Made by a program: the position numbers and the translations under genes. From NCBI RefSeq assembly GCF_016937515.1, contig NZ_JAFHKM010000002.1, forward strand, positions 2,351,001 to 2,415,000: a stretch of 64,000 nt of DNA. Reading direction: 5' to 3'. Below the pieces are notes generated by a model. It saw only the letters and a list, made by a program, of their open reading frames with translations, had not been told where the DNA came from and made no database searches. Within the stretch, counting starts at the first letter, position 1. Each line of letters begins with the position of its first letter. This stretch comes from Cohnella algarum. GTDB taxonomy: Bacteria; Bacillota; Bacilli; Paenibacillales; Paenibacillaceae. This document shows, one piece after another, positions 55,619 through 63,960 of the stretch.

Positions 55619-57250
55619 GGGCTTGCTGAACGAAAGAAAAATCCAGTAGCAGCAAGGGTTTAGCGCCTCTTTTGTCGAATTCAAGTGCAAGGAAAACGGG
55701 TTTATCCCGTGAAAAACCGTGCACGTGGAGGCGTCCAGATTGTATCAGCGAACCGAGAGCCAAATGATCTTGCCAGGCGACTTCTTCCTTCCGTTCGGCG
55801 GGAAGCTTGCGGAAGATAACCGCTGGGTATTGCTGGCCCAGATGATTCCGTGGTGGAAGCTCGAAGAGAAGTATGCGAAGAACTTTAAGAAGAGCCTCAA
55901 GGGTCAAAAGGCCGTATCGATCCGTGTCGCGCTCGGCGCCCTCATTATTCAGGAGCGTCTCGGCACCGACGATCGGGAGACGCTTCGTCAGATTCTGGAG
56001 AACCCGTATCTGCAGTACTTCCTCGGTCTGCCGGAATACCAGTACCGCCGTCCGTTTCACCATTCTCTCATGACACACTTCCGCAAGCGGCTGGGCGGCG
56101 AGATCCTTGATGAAGTGAATGAGTGGATCGCCCTTGAAGAAGCGCGCAAGTCCAGCGAATCGGATGATTCATCGGACGACAATGAACCTGGCAGCGGAAC
56201 TGCCGCAGCGTCCGACGAGCCGTCAGAACCGCAGCCGCGGCAGATGGAACTGACGAACGAGGGCGAACTGCTGCTGGATGCGACCTGCGCGCCGGCGGAC
56301 ATCGCCTACCCGACGGATCTGTCTCTTCTGAATCAGGCCAGAGAAAAGCTGGAGAAAATCATCGACATCCTGCATGAACCGGAACGCGGAAAGACTCGCA
56401 AGGCAAGAACATACCGGGAGCGTGCCCGCAAAGCCTATCTGGCGATTGCCAAGCAAAGGCGCGTGAAGCCGCGCACGATGCGCAAAGCAATCGGCAAGCA
56501 GTTGCGGTTCGTTTCCCGTGATCTGCGCATCATCGCCGAACTTGCCTCCACGGGCGGCCTGACGCGGCTGCCACGCCGCATGTACAAGGAACTTCTGGTC
56601 ATTCAGGAATTGGTTCGCCAGCAGCAAGCGATGTACGACAAACGTACGCACAGCGTACCGGATCGGATCGTCAGTATCGCGCAGCCGCACGTGAGGCCGA
56701 TCGTGCGCGGTAAAGCCCGCGCGAACGTCGAGTTCGGGGCGAAGCTGGCGATCAGCGTGGTGAACGGCTACGCATTCTGGGAGCAACTGTCCTGGGACAG
56801 CTTCAACGAAGGTCAGACGCTGCAGGCCGCAGTGGAACGCTACCGCGCTCGATTCGGCTATTATCCCAAAGCGGTGCTGGCCGATCAGATTTACCGCACG
56901 CGGGACAACTTGCGCTTCTGCAAGGAGAAGGGAATTCGACTGAGCGGACCGCAATTGGGGCGTCCGTCATCCGCCGATCAACAGGAGCAAAAGAAAATCG
57001 CCAAAGCGGATGCAGCCGCGCGCAATGCGGTGGAAGGCAAGTTCGGTGAAGGCAAGCGCAGCTATGGGCTTGGCCGTATTCGAGCGCACCTTCAGACGAC
57101 CAGCGAGACCGTAATCGGGCTGCAACTGCTGGTGATGAACCTCGAAAAGAGACTCCGGGTTCTCTTTTTGCCCGTTTTGCAATGGCTATTGTCGAGGCTC
57201 GCAGTTCGTTTGCTCGTGTCACCGTAAAATGTGACCCGTTCAGCAAGCCC
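55619..57250 (+). mobile_element. IS1182/IS5-like insertion sequence with target duplication
   Basis: The element is 1632 bases long, with 14-base terminal inverted repeats GGGCTTGCTGAACG at both ends. It is flanked by a 6-base direct repeat, TAGGTA (55613-55618 and 57251-57256). It is inserted in an NlpC/P60 gene. Higher GC than its surroundings suggests arrival from a different source. Confidence 0.9.
55740..57227 (+). CDS. IS1182/IS5-like DDE transposase
   Basis: A 495-residue DDE enzyme. The N-terminal part has DFFLPFGGKLAEDNRWVLLA and SIRVALGALIIQERLGTDDR, the usual DUF772-type start. The DDE core has LLLDATCAPADIAYPTDLSL with an Asp and later VLADQIYRTRDNLRFCKEKG and AVEGKFGEGKRSYGLGRIRA with the Glu. 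TTG at 55740 is chosen because GGAGG is eight bases upstream; a GTG at 55719 and an ATG at 55764 are other options. The gene is complete, so the element may still move. Confidence 0.88.
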   Translation: MYQRTESQMILPGDFFLPFGGKLAEDNRWVLLAQMIPWWKLEEKYAKNFKKSLKGQKAVSIRVALGALIIQERLGTDDRETLRQILENPYLQYFLGLPEYQYRRPFHHSLMTHFRKRLGGEILDEVNEWIALEEARKSSESDDSSDDNEPGSGTAAASDEPSEPQPRQMELTNEGELLLDATCAPADIAYPTDLSLLNQAREKLEKIIDILHEPERGKTRKARTYRERARKAYLAIAKQRRVKPRTMRKAIGKQLRFVSRDLRIIAELASTGGLTRLPRRMYKELLVIQELVRQQQAMYDKRTHSVPDRIVSIAQPHVRPIVRGKARANVEFGAKLAISVVNGYAFWEQLSWDSFNEGQTLQAAVERYRARFGYYPKAVLADQIYRTRDNLRFCKEKGIRLSGPQLGRPSSADQQEQKKIAKADAAARNAVEGKFGEGKRSYGLGRIRAHLQTTSETVIGLQLLVMNLEKRLRVLFLPVLQWLLSRLAVRLLVSP

Positions 57251-57388
57251 TAGGTATGCAGCAATTGATCGTCTCCCATATAGATGGCGATGTGGTTAAT
57301 CACGCCGTCCCGGTTCGTATCGGAGAACACCAAATCACCCTTCTGAAGTTGATCTTTAGGCACATAAGTTCCCACTTGCGCCTGTTGC
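57251..57388 (-). pseudogene. NlpC/P60 gene, middle fragment right of the insertion
   Basis: On the minus strand the sequence RQQAQVGTYVPKDQLQKGDL, VFSDTNRDGVINHIAIYMGD and DQLLHTY continues directly into the fragment at 55527-55618 once the element and one TAGGTA are removed. The catalytic Cys end and signal peptide are gone; the gene ends at 57388, where an unrelated plus-strand remnant begins. Confidence 0.85.
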
Positions 57389-57781
57389 CGCCTATATGGC
57401 GATGGAGATGATCGCCAGGTTCATTATTGTCCCGTTTTGCCTTGCCACTCGACTGGCTGGACTTATCTTGTCACTGGGTACCCAGTGGGGCTTATTTCGC
57501 CACTATTGGATCATAGTTAAACTCCTGATAACTGTTCTTTCCACAATCGGCTTGCTTGTACATATGCGGCCCATTCGCTACTTGGCAGGGGAAGCGGGGA
57601 AGCTAGCAGTGTCCGGTGACGATCTCCGCTATCAGATCCAACTCGTGGTCACCTCCAGCGCGGCCCTGCTGGCACGTTGCTGTCGGCCACGGCGCTGGCG
57701 GTGTACAAGCCGCGAGGCATGACCGCGTACGGGTGGCGCAAGCAGCAGCAGCAGCGGCGCAAGGATTCGCAGCATCATTAA
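57389..57781 (+). pseudogene. Integral membrane protein remnant, N-truncated and frameshifted
   Basis: The frame gives AYMAMEMIARFIIVPFCLAT, GLILSLGTQWGLFRHYWIIV and LLVHMRPIRYLAGEAG, resembling a family of small DUF2269-like membrane proteins. Near 57675 a frameshift leads to LLSATALAVYKPRGMTAYGW and RKQQQQRRKDSQHH. The first helix or two are missing, cut at 57388, where the remnant meets the NlpC/P60 fragment. A deletion or recombination joined them. Confidence 0.6.
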
Positions 57782-57796
57782 TGCAGATGCACAGCA

Positions 57797-57837
57797 CCAA
57801 AAGGACCAATTGCCTTAAAAAGCAATTGGTCCTTTTG
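57797..57837. terminator. Bidirectional terminator before the second multicopper oxidase
   Basis: AAAAGGACCAATTGC and GCAATTGGTCCTTTT form a strong stem with T-runs on both sides, so it can serve the converging remnant and oxidase gene. Confidence 0.8.
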
Positions 57838-57842
57838 CGTTT

Positions 57843-59063
57843 TTATTGTTTTTCGTATTTGATCAGCGCCATTAATCCGCCAGGCTCGACGTCGGCATTG
57901 GTCGTATGGTGAAGCTCATGACAGTGAAACACCCATTCGCCTGGATTGTCGGCAATGAAGTCGACATCATAGGTCTCCCCGGGATTCACGGTTAATGTGT
58001 TCAAAATTTGCGGATTCGCAAACGGGTGGCCGTCTTGGGCAACAACTCTGAAGTCATGTCCGTGCAGATGCATCGGATGAATGCCGTTGCTGATATTCGC
58101 CATACGGATTCGGACGACATCTCCGAATTTAACGTTGAGGGGGCTGGTATCGGGGAATGATTTGCCGTTGATCGTCCAGTAGTTGTAGTTCATTCCCATC
58201 ACGGTGCTGCCGGCATTGTCGCCGGGCTCCTCCGAAGGCATGTCCATCCCCTGGTCGGAAGCCTTATCCTTCAATCCCTGCTTTATCATTTTTCGTACAT
58301 TCCCTTTTTGCTTGATCGGCCCGGGCGTTCCTTTCGACATGCCCGGCATATCGGCCATGTCCGGCATCGAATTTTCCTGACCATTCTGTGGAGCAGTTGT
58401 CTGGTCGGGAATGTTCCAACCCCCGAAGATCATGGAGTACTCACGGTCGTATTTTATTGTTTCCGGGTTTTGCGGGTCAATGATGAGCAGACCGTACATT
58501 CCTTTATCGATTTGCTCAATGCTGTTGAAGTGGGGGTGATACATATAGGTTCCAGCGTGATTGGCCGTAAACTCATAGGTGAAGGTTTCTCCGGGTTTTA
58601 TGGCTTGCTGCGTAAACGCAGGAACGCCGTCCATGGCGTTCGGCACGTGGAGTCCATGCCAATGAATAGAGGTTTCATCCGACAGGCTGTTCTTGAGAAT
58701 AACTCGAATCGTGTCGCCTTCCTTCGCCCGGATGGTCGGTCCGGGCACGGTTCCATTATAGGTATAGGCGTCTGTCTCGACTCCGGATACCAATTTCCAT
58801 CTCGCTGGTTTCGCTTCAAGCTTATATTCGTGAATTTGACCTGTAGGCGTAACTGTATCCGTCTCGCTCAGCGCGGGTAAATTCCGCAGTTTTTTCGTGG
58901 TCAGAATATCTTCCGCTTTCGCGGGTGAATTTTGCGCTTGCGCCTTCTGCCTGTTATTCTCCGTCTGATCGGGTGCTCCTTGCTGCTGAGAAGCATTATT
59001 GCATCCTGCCCCAAAGTATAAACAAACGAGTAGCCCTATTGAAATCGCAGTTTTAAACCGCAT
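57843..59063 (-). CDS. Two-domain multicopper oxidase lipoprotein
   Basis: A 406-residue lipoprotein: signal peptide to FGAGC, then a Gln/Asn/Ala-rich linker and two cupredoxin domains. Copper ligands are in TSIHWHGLHVP, YMYHPHFNSIEQ, HPMHLHGHDF and VFHCHELHHTTNADVEPGGL with the type 1 Cys. It is shorter than the 531-residue oxidase of the island; two-domain oxidases work as trimers, which is a known family feature rather than visible here. A Met-rich insert (NSMPDMADMPGMSKG) suggests cuprous ion contact. GGGAGG lies upstream. Confidence 0.88.
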   Translation of the reverse strand: MRFKTAISIGLLVCLYFGAGCNNASQQQGAPDQTENNRQKAQAQNSPAKAEDILTTKKLRNLPALSETDTVTPTGQIHEYKLEAKPARWKLVSGVETDAYTYNGTVPGPTIRAKEGDTIRVILKNSLSDETSIHWHGLHVPNAMDGVPAFTQQAIKPGETFTYEFTANHAGTYMYHPHFNSIEQIDKGMYGLLIIDPQNPETIKYDREYSMIFGGWNIPDQTTAPQNGQENSMPDMADMPGMSKGTPGPIKQKGNVRKMIKQGLKDKASDQGMDMPSEEPGDNAGSTVMGMNYNYWTINGKSFPDTSPLNVKFGDVVRIRMANISNGIHPMHLHGHDFRVVAQDGHPFANPQILNTLTVNPGETYDVDFIADNPGEWVFHCHELHHTTNADVEPGGLMALIKYEKQ

Positions 59064-59223
59064 GTGTGGAATACCTCCCTTTACTTTTTAGTGTAGTTTG
59101 ATGCAACCTTGGAGGAGATATGCAAACTGCCCATTAGGTTAAAACTGCCAATTGCATAATCTCTGCCTGAAATGAACAATTTACAACTTGCAGAAAAAAT
59201 AATAAAGAAAGGATGTGGAATTG

Positions 59224-59704
59224 ATGCTTCATATAAATATTCAAAATGCGGGAAGGTCCATGAAAGTTTTACTATTTAGCGTCCTCTTGTCGCATCTGGG
59301 CTATTACATGATCCTTCCGATTTTGCCGATCTACTTGAAAATAAATAAAGCACTGGGGGTCGCCGAGATCGGACTGATCCTCGCTGTCAGTTCTTTTTCA
59401 TTTCAAGAGGCGAGTATTGTCGGCGGTTATCTTGCGGATCGTATAGGACGAAGAACCATTATTGCTTTGGGGGCCGTTATTCGCGCGGGTGCTTTAGCTG
59501 GTTAAGCGTTATTACCATCCTTTTGGGCTTTGATGGTTATGTCTTTGATGAATGGAGCTGGTGGCGGTTTAAATGCACCTTCCACGAAAGCAGCGATTGC
59601 TGCGCTGGCAGCGGATGATGAGAATAAAACGACTGCTTTTTCGCTTCGGGGGATTGCGGCGAATGTCGGAACCAGTCTGACGGGCCTTTTGGCCTATTTC
59701 GTCT
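59224..59704 (+). pseudogene. MFS transporter, part left of the IS256 element, with a nonsense codon
   Basis: It starts MKVLLFSVLLSHLGYYMILP and has the MFS loop LADRIGRRTIIALGA. A TAA stop at 59503-59505 interrupts the frame, which continues in the same frame as FWALMVMSLMNGAGGGLNAP, SLRGIAANVGTSLTGLLAYF. So the gene suffered both a nonsense change and an insertion. About 160 residues remain before the element. Confidence 0.8.
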
Positions 59705-61062
59705 GAGTCTGTAAAATAAAATGTGTAAACTCCCAGACCTGCTACAATAGGAATAATAGAAAGGTTGGGAGCACACATGGGATTGTGGTCGAAGGAGCAA
59801 CTTCGAGCGTTTATCAAGGAGAATAATCTGGTCACCGCTCAGGACGCACAGAATGCTTTGAAAGACTTGTTTGCCGAAACGTTGCAGGAGATGCTTGAGG
59901 CCGAGATGGACACCCATCTGGGCTACGAGAAGCATGATGTGCAGAACAAGCAGACGAGCAATAGCCGCAATGGGAAAAGCAAGAAGAAAATCACGAGCGA
60001 GTACGGCGAGCAGGAGATTGCGGTCCCCAGAGACCGATTGGGCGAGTTCGAACCGGTCGTTGTCCGGAAGCATCAATCAAACGTAACGGGCATCGAGGAC
60101 CAGATCATCGCGCTCTACGCCAAGGGCGTCAGCACCCGTGAAATTCAAGATCATCTGCACAATCTGTATGGCATCGACGTCTCACCGACGATGATCTCGA
60201 ATGTGACGAACAAGATCGTTCCGCTCATCAAGGAATGGCAGAATCGTCCGCTGCAAGCCGTTTATGCGGTTGTGTTCCTGGATGCCATTCACTTCAAAGT
60301 AAAGCAGGACGGTGCCATTGTGAACAAAGCGGCCTACATGGTCATCGGCATTGATCTGGACGGAAACAAAGACGTACTGGGCATGTGGATCGGCGAGAAT
60401 GAGTCCGCGAAGTTCTGGCTCAGCGTCCTCAACGACCTTAAGAATCGCGGCGTCCAGGATATCCTGATTACCTGCGTCGACAACCTGACCGGTTTCTCCC
60501 AAGCGATTACGGCCTGCTACCCGAAGACCGAGATTCAGAAGTGCATCATTCACCAAATCCGCAATTCGACGCGCTACGTGTCCTACAAGGACCTCAAAAA
60601 AGTAACGGCGGACCTAAAGCCCATTTACAAAGCTGCGACGGAAGAAATGGCACTTGTGGAACTGGATCGCTTCGAAGAGACATGGGGAGCCAAATATCCG
60701 CTCATCATCCGTTCGTGGCGCACCAACTGGGACGAGCTTGCGACGTTCTTCAAATATCCGCCGGAAATCCGCAAACTGATCTACACGACAAACATGATCG
60801 AAAGTTACCATCGCCAGTTGCGCAAAGTAACCAAAGGAAAAAGCATTTTCCCGACGGACGAGGCCTTGCTCAAGATGCTGTATCTCGTCACGATGGACGT
60901 CACGCGTAAATGGACAGGCCGTGTCCAAAACTGGGGTCAAATGCTGCTCCAGCTCTCCGTTTTCTTTCCGGAACGGATCGGTCAGCATCTACCGTGAGGG
61001 TCAATCTCCCCTTCAGGGGAGAATCTCTATAATGGAGTTTACACAAAATTCTTGACAGACCC
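59705..61062 (+). mobile_element. IS256-family insertion sequence with 8-bp target duplication
   Basis: The element is 1358 bases long. Its imperfect inverted ends (about 29 bases: GAGTCTGT..GTGTAAACTCC and the complement of GGAGTTTACAC..ACAGACCC) are flanked by TTTCGTCT at 59697-59704 and 61063-61070. Removing it and one copy joins the MFS gene in frame (LAYFVLGGSSN). Confidence 0.92.
59777..60997 (+). CDS. IS256-family (Transposase_mut) DDE transposase
   Basis: A 406-residue mutator-type transposase. VFLDAIHFKVKQDGAIVNKA holds the first Asp, CVDNLTGFSQAITACYP the second, and TTNMIESYHRQLRK the Glu. The CIIHQIRNSTRYVSYKDLK segment is typical of this family. ATG at 59777 has AGGTTGGGAG upstream. 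The gene is complete, so the element is probably able to move. Confidence 0.93.
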   Translation: MGLWSKEQLRAFIKENNLVTAQDAQNALKDLFAETLQEMLEAEMDTHLGYEKHDVQNKQTSNSRNGKSKKKITSEYGEQEIAVPRDRLGEFEPVVVRKHQSNVTGIEDQIIALYAKGVSTREIQDHLHNLYGIDVSPTMISNVTNKIVPLIKEWQNRPLQAVYAVVFLDAIHFKVKQDGAIVNKAAYMVIGIDLDGNKDVLGMWIGENESAKFWLSVLNDLKNRGVQDILITCVDNLTGFSQAITACYPKTEIQKCIIHQIRNSTRYVSYKDLKKVTADLKPIYKAATEEMALVELDRFEETWGAKYPLIIRSWRTNWDELATFFKYPPEIRKLIYTTNMIESYHRQLRKVTKGKSIFPTDEALLKMLYLVTMDVTRKWTGRVQNWGQMLLQLSVFFPERIGQHLP

Positions 61063-61291
61063 TTTCGTCTTAGGTGGATCTTCTAACCTCATTTTTTATG
61101 TTGCGGCTGGGCTCTTTGCTTTTCAGGGAATGATCACCTGGTTTTATACCCCTAAAAATTGCGGGGAACAGCCATGCCCGATCATCCCTCCAAAGTCATA
61201 TTTGCAGATCTTTAAAAATAAAGCTTTTGTCATGTTTTCTTTGGCAAATATATTGATTTGGATGTTGTATACGGGAAAACGAGTGGAATAA
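61063..61291 (+). pseudogene. MFS transporter, part right of the IS256 element
   Basis: FVLGGSSNLIFYVAAGLFAF, GMITWFYTPKNCGEQPCPII and FKNKAFVMFSLANILIWMLY continue the MFS protein. It ends at 61291 after TGKRVE, far short of the usual 400 residues, so the C-terminal half has also been lost. Confidence 0.78.
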
Positions 61292-61326
61292 AAAAAGAGT
61301 TTGCACATTGATAGTGCAGACTCCAC
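61292..61326 (-). terminator. Terminator of the intact NlpC/P60 gene
   Basis: Read on the minus strand GAGTCTGCAC pairs with GTGCAAACTC (one mismatch) and is followed by seven T. Confidence 0.7.
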
Positions 61327-61342
61327 GAAAATTGATATTTTT

Positions 61343-61846
61343 TTAAATTACACGACGTGCTGTAACATAGGTCTTGTCCCATGTACTGCCTTTAAATTTA
61401 GATATGGTAACGCCGATACCGACTCTGTAGGTATGAATCAATTTATCATTGCCCATATAAATGCTCACGTGGTTAATGACACCATCACGGTTTGTATCGG
61501 AAAAGACCAAATCGCCCGGCTGAAGTTGGCTTTTCGGTACATAGGTTCCTACTTTAGCTTGCTGTCTTGAAGATCGCGGGAGTTTGATGCCATTTTTCTT
61601 AAAAACATATTGCGTAAATGAAGAACAATCAAACATATCTGTTCGTCCCGCCGGCGCTCCGAATTTATAACGGACACCCAAATATTGTTTACCTGTTGCA
61701 ATAACTTTCTCAGCTACATCAGATTTGCTAACTGTTGCTGCAGACGCAGACTGTGGGGATGCTAATGCTACTCCTGAAAAAACGATTGAGAAACTAAGCG
61801 TGATACCGGCAAGCGTTTTAATGAGACGGTTTTTCATGATGTTCAT
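61343..61846 (-). CDS. NlpC/P60 cell-wall hydrolase, intact
   Basis: A 167-residue secreted peptidase. After a signal peptide ending near SASA, the domain has catalytic Cys in TDMFDCSSFTQYVFKK, His in NHVSIYMGNDKLIHTYRVGI and the KTYVTARRVI end. It is the best match to the split NlpC/P60 gene at 55527-57388. ATG at 61846 follows AGGAGG by five bases, and the frame is open further upstream without a site. The 240 bases between this gene and the cupredoxin gene hold only a terminator. Confidence 0.87.
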   Translation of the reverse strand: MNIMKNRLIKTLAGITLSFSIVFSGVALASPQSASAATVSKSDVAEKVIATGKQYLGVRYKFGAPAGRTDMFDCSSFTQYVFKKNGIKLPRSSRQQAKVGTYVPKSQLQPGDLVFSDTNRDGVINHVSIYMGNDKLIHTYRVGIGVTISKFKGSTWDKTYVTARRVI

Positions 61847-62038
61847 AGGATCCTCCTGAGCAGTATTTATAGGTTGGTTACTATCTTGTTCAATACTGTA
61901 GCACATCTAAATAAAACATCATTTACCAATGGGAGAATAAATCTAGTACTGACGGCTTAAATCAAGCTTTATTAAATGAGCATGAAAAATTGTTAAGGAA
62001 GAGTCTATTGACAATTTATCCCCTTTTTGAGATAGAAC

Positions 62039-62075
62039 AAGGCTCGGACCACAATTGTGTCCGAGCCTTTGTGAT
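62039..62075. terminator. Terminator after the cupredoxin gene
   Basis: AAGGCTCGGAC and GTCCGAGCCTT form an 11-bp stem with T-rich flanks on each side, so it can work in both directions. Confidence 0.7.
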
Positions 62076-62089
62076 TTATACACATCGAA

Positions 62090-62971
62090 TCATGTTATTA
62101 CTTGAATAGAGGCTGTCATACCGGCCTCTTTATGCCCTGGCAAGGTACATATGACTTGAAAATATCCAGCTTTATCGAAACTTACTACCATACTGTTTCT
62201 TTCACCCGTACCCGCATGGATATGAACATTTGTCCCGACAATTTCCAGGTCATGCTCCATCTGACCGTCATTATCGAGCGTTATTTTGATTTTTTCACCG
62301 ACGGAGACTTGCATGGAAGAAGGGGAAAAGGAATATTCCTTCGCTTTAACAAGCAACTCTTTGCCTGACAATGGATCGGCTTGCGTTTTTGTTGGCGGGA
62401 TCTCTTGATTATGATTAAGATGAGAGTCTGTAAGCGTGTTGGGCCATTCATTTTGGGGCGACAATTGCGGTACCGCCAAAAACATGACTGTCAAGAGAAA
62501 CATCGGGTAGGTATTCGATAACAGGGTCGGCCTTTTTTGAAGCTGGCTTTGTTTAATCTCCCCTTGGAGCGTGAGGAATAGGAGAAACAGAATACCGCTG
62601 AATAAAATCGACATTAATTTTACTGTATTATTCACATAGGGGAGAGGGATCATGACCATGAGCATTGTCCCCATCATGCCGCCCATAATTCCAGACAATA
62701 ACCCATCCATTACAGCCATTAAACTAATAGGCACACCAGAGATTATGCCAATTATGCCCCCTGTAAACACGCTGATCATGGTGGATATAAAGAATTGGCC
62801 AGGTAACCAGATCGTTAGAATGACACCTGTAATTAAACCTGAAGTCATCCCGAGAGCCATCGATGCCATCATACCTGCCATGCAACTCAGTTGCTTGCGA
62901 AAAGCAAAGATAAACCCTGTTATCCATATGACGAGTATGCCAATCAGACCTCCAAGCAGGACTGTTTTCAT
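62090..62971 (-). CDS. Membrane protein with C-terminal cupredoxin domain
   Basis: A 293-residue protein. The first 170 residues contain about five membrane helices with many Met and Gly (AGMMASMALGMTSGLITG, IMGGMMGTMLMVMIPLP). The last 90 residues form a cupredoxin domain with the type 1 site spread over HDLEIVGTNVHIH and CTLPGHKEAGM (Cys, His and Met). Domain order places the cupredoxin outside. It may carry copper or electrons for the multicopper oxidases. GGGAAGGGGAG lies before the start. Confidence 0.8.
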   Translation of the reverse strand: MKTVLLGGLIGILVIWITGFIFAFRKQLSCMAGMMASMALGMTSGLITGVILTIWLPGQFFISTMISVFTGGIIGIISGVPISLMAVMDGLLSGIMGGMMGTMLMVMIPLPYVNNTVKLMSILFSGILFLLFLTLQGEIKQSQLQKRPTLLSNTYPMFLLTVMFLAVPQLSPQNEWPNTLTDSHLNHNQEIPPTKTQADPLSGKELLVKAKEYSFSPSSMQVSVGEKIKITLDNDGQMEHDLEIVGTNVHIHAGTGERNSMVVSFDKAGYFQVICTLPGHKEAGMTASIQVIT

Positions 62972-63070
62972 GATATCTCCCCTTCCCGTTGCTACAATCC
63001 TTATGCTTGTCCGTTCTGTTTATGAATCATAAGAAAATTGCAGATCATCTCTTGTTTTTATACTTAAACA

Positions 63071-63085
63071 ACTACATAATGTAGT
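63071..63085. promoter_or_regulatory. Perfect 15-bp palindrome, CopY/BlaI-like operator candidate
   Basis: ACTACATAATGTAGT is a perfect palindrome around a central A, followed by TATATAAAC. It contains TACA-N3-TGTA, near the TACA/TGTA half-sites that CopY and BlaI/MecI-type repressors use. It is upstream of the CcdA-like gene and in the promoter region it shares with the divergent cupredoxin gene. Confidence 0.5.
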
Positions 63086-63113
63086 ATATAAACTGCAAAC
63101 AAGGGTGAAATTC

Positions 63114-63860
63114 ATGTATGCGTTTTTCAGTGAGATCAGCAGATGGCTGAGCTCTCCATTTGCCGATATTGCAATCAACTCCCAAATCGCCTTTCTTGCA
63201 GCCTTGTTTTTCGGATTTGCAGGTTCCGTTGCTCCTTGTCAATTGACTGCGAATTTGGGGAGCATCACTTATTTCGGCAATAAATATATGAACGAAAAAC
63301 TGCCCGGTCTGGAGTTTATCCTGTACCTGCTTGGGAAGATGGCGGTATATTCTACCTTCGGCTTGTTGTTTTGGCTGTTCGGCCAGAGCGCATCCGTTGA
63401 ATCGATCCCTGTGTTTGTCTTTGCACGCAAATTGATCGGTCCGTTGTTTATTCTGATGGGCCTGTTCTTCCTCGGGATCATCAAATTGCGGCGCTTATCT
63501 TTTGGATTCAAACTGGCGTCCTCCGTTCAGCGCATGTCGGAACGGGCAGGAGGGAAATGGGGAGCCTTTCTGATGGGCGTGGCTTTCTCGCTCGGATTTT
63601 GCCCGACAATGGTGCTGCTCTTCTTCGGCTGGATGATGCCTGTAGCGATTCAATCGTCATACGGATTCATTCTGCCGTCCGTATTCGCGGTGGGAACCGC
63701 ATTTCCGTTGCTGCTGTTTTTTGGCATTGTCATTGGGTTTGGTCTGGATCGAACGATAGTCAAAAAGGCCAGACAGTGGGGACGCGTCATTTACAGGGTA
63801 TCCGGTGTTTTTCTGATCGTTCTCGGGATCAGCGACACGATTACGTACTGGGCGATATAA
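63114..63860 (+). CDS. CcdA/TauE-like thiol membrane protein
   Basis: A 248-residue protein with about six membrane helices. It has a first Cys in GSVAPCQLTANLGSITYFGN and a second in FSLGFCPTMVLLFFGW, the pair seen in CcdA/DsbD-type electron carriers, and annotated in relatives as sulfite exporter TauE or urease accessory protein-like. It may carry electrons across the membrane for copper or thiol handling. ATG at 63114 has AAGGGTG eight bases upstream; a GTG at 63105 is an alternative. Confidence 0.75.
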   Translation: MYAFFSEISRWLSSPFADIAINSQIAFLAALFFGFAGSVAPCQLTANLGSITYFGNKYMNEKLPGLEFILYLLGKMAVYSTFGLLFWLFGQSASVESIPVFVFARKLIGPLFILMGLFFLGIIKLRRLSFGFKLASSVQRMSERAGGKWGAFLMGVAFSLGFCPTMVLLFFGWMMPVAIQSSYGFILPSVFAVGTAFPLLLFFGIVIGFGLDRTIVKKARQWGRVIYRVSGVFLIVLGISDTITYWAI

Positions 63861-63960
63861 ATCGGTATTGGAATTTTTAAACAAATAGGCATTTTCATTA
63901 GGGCATACACCTTCCGTGACCATAGAATGAGATCAAATTGATCGAGGAGGGATTCGGACG

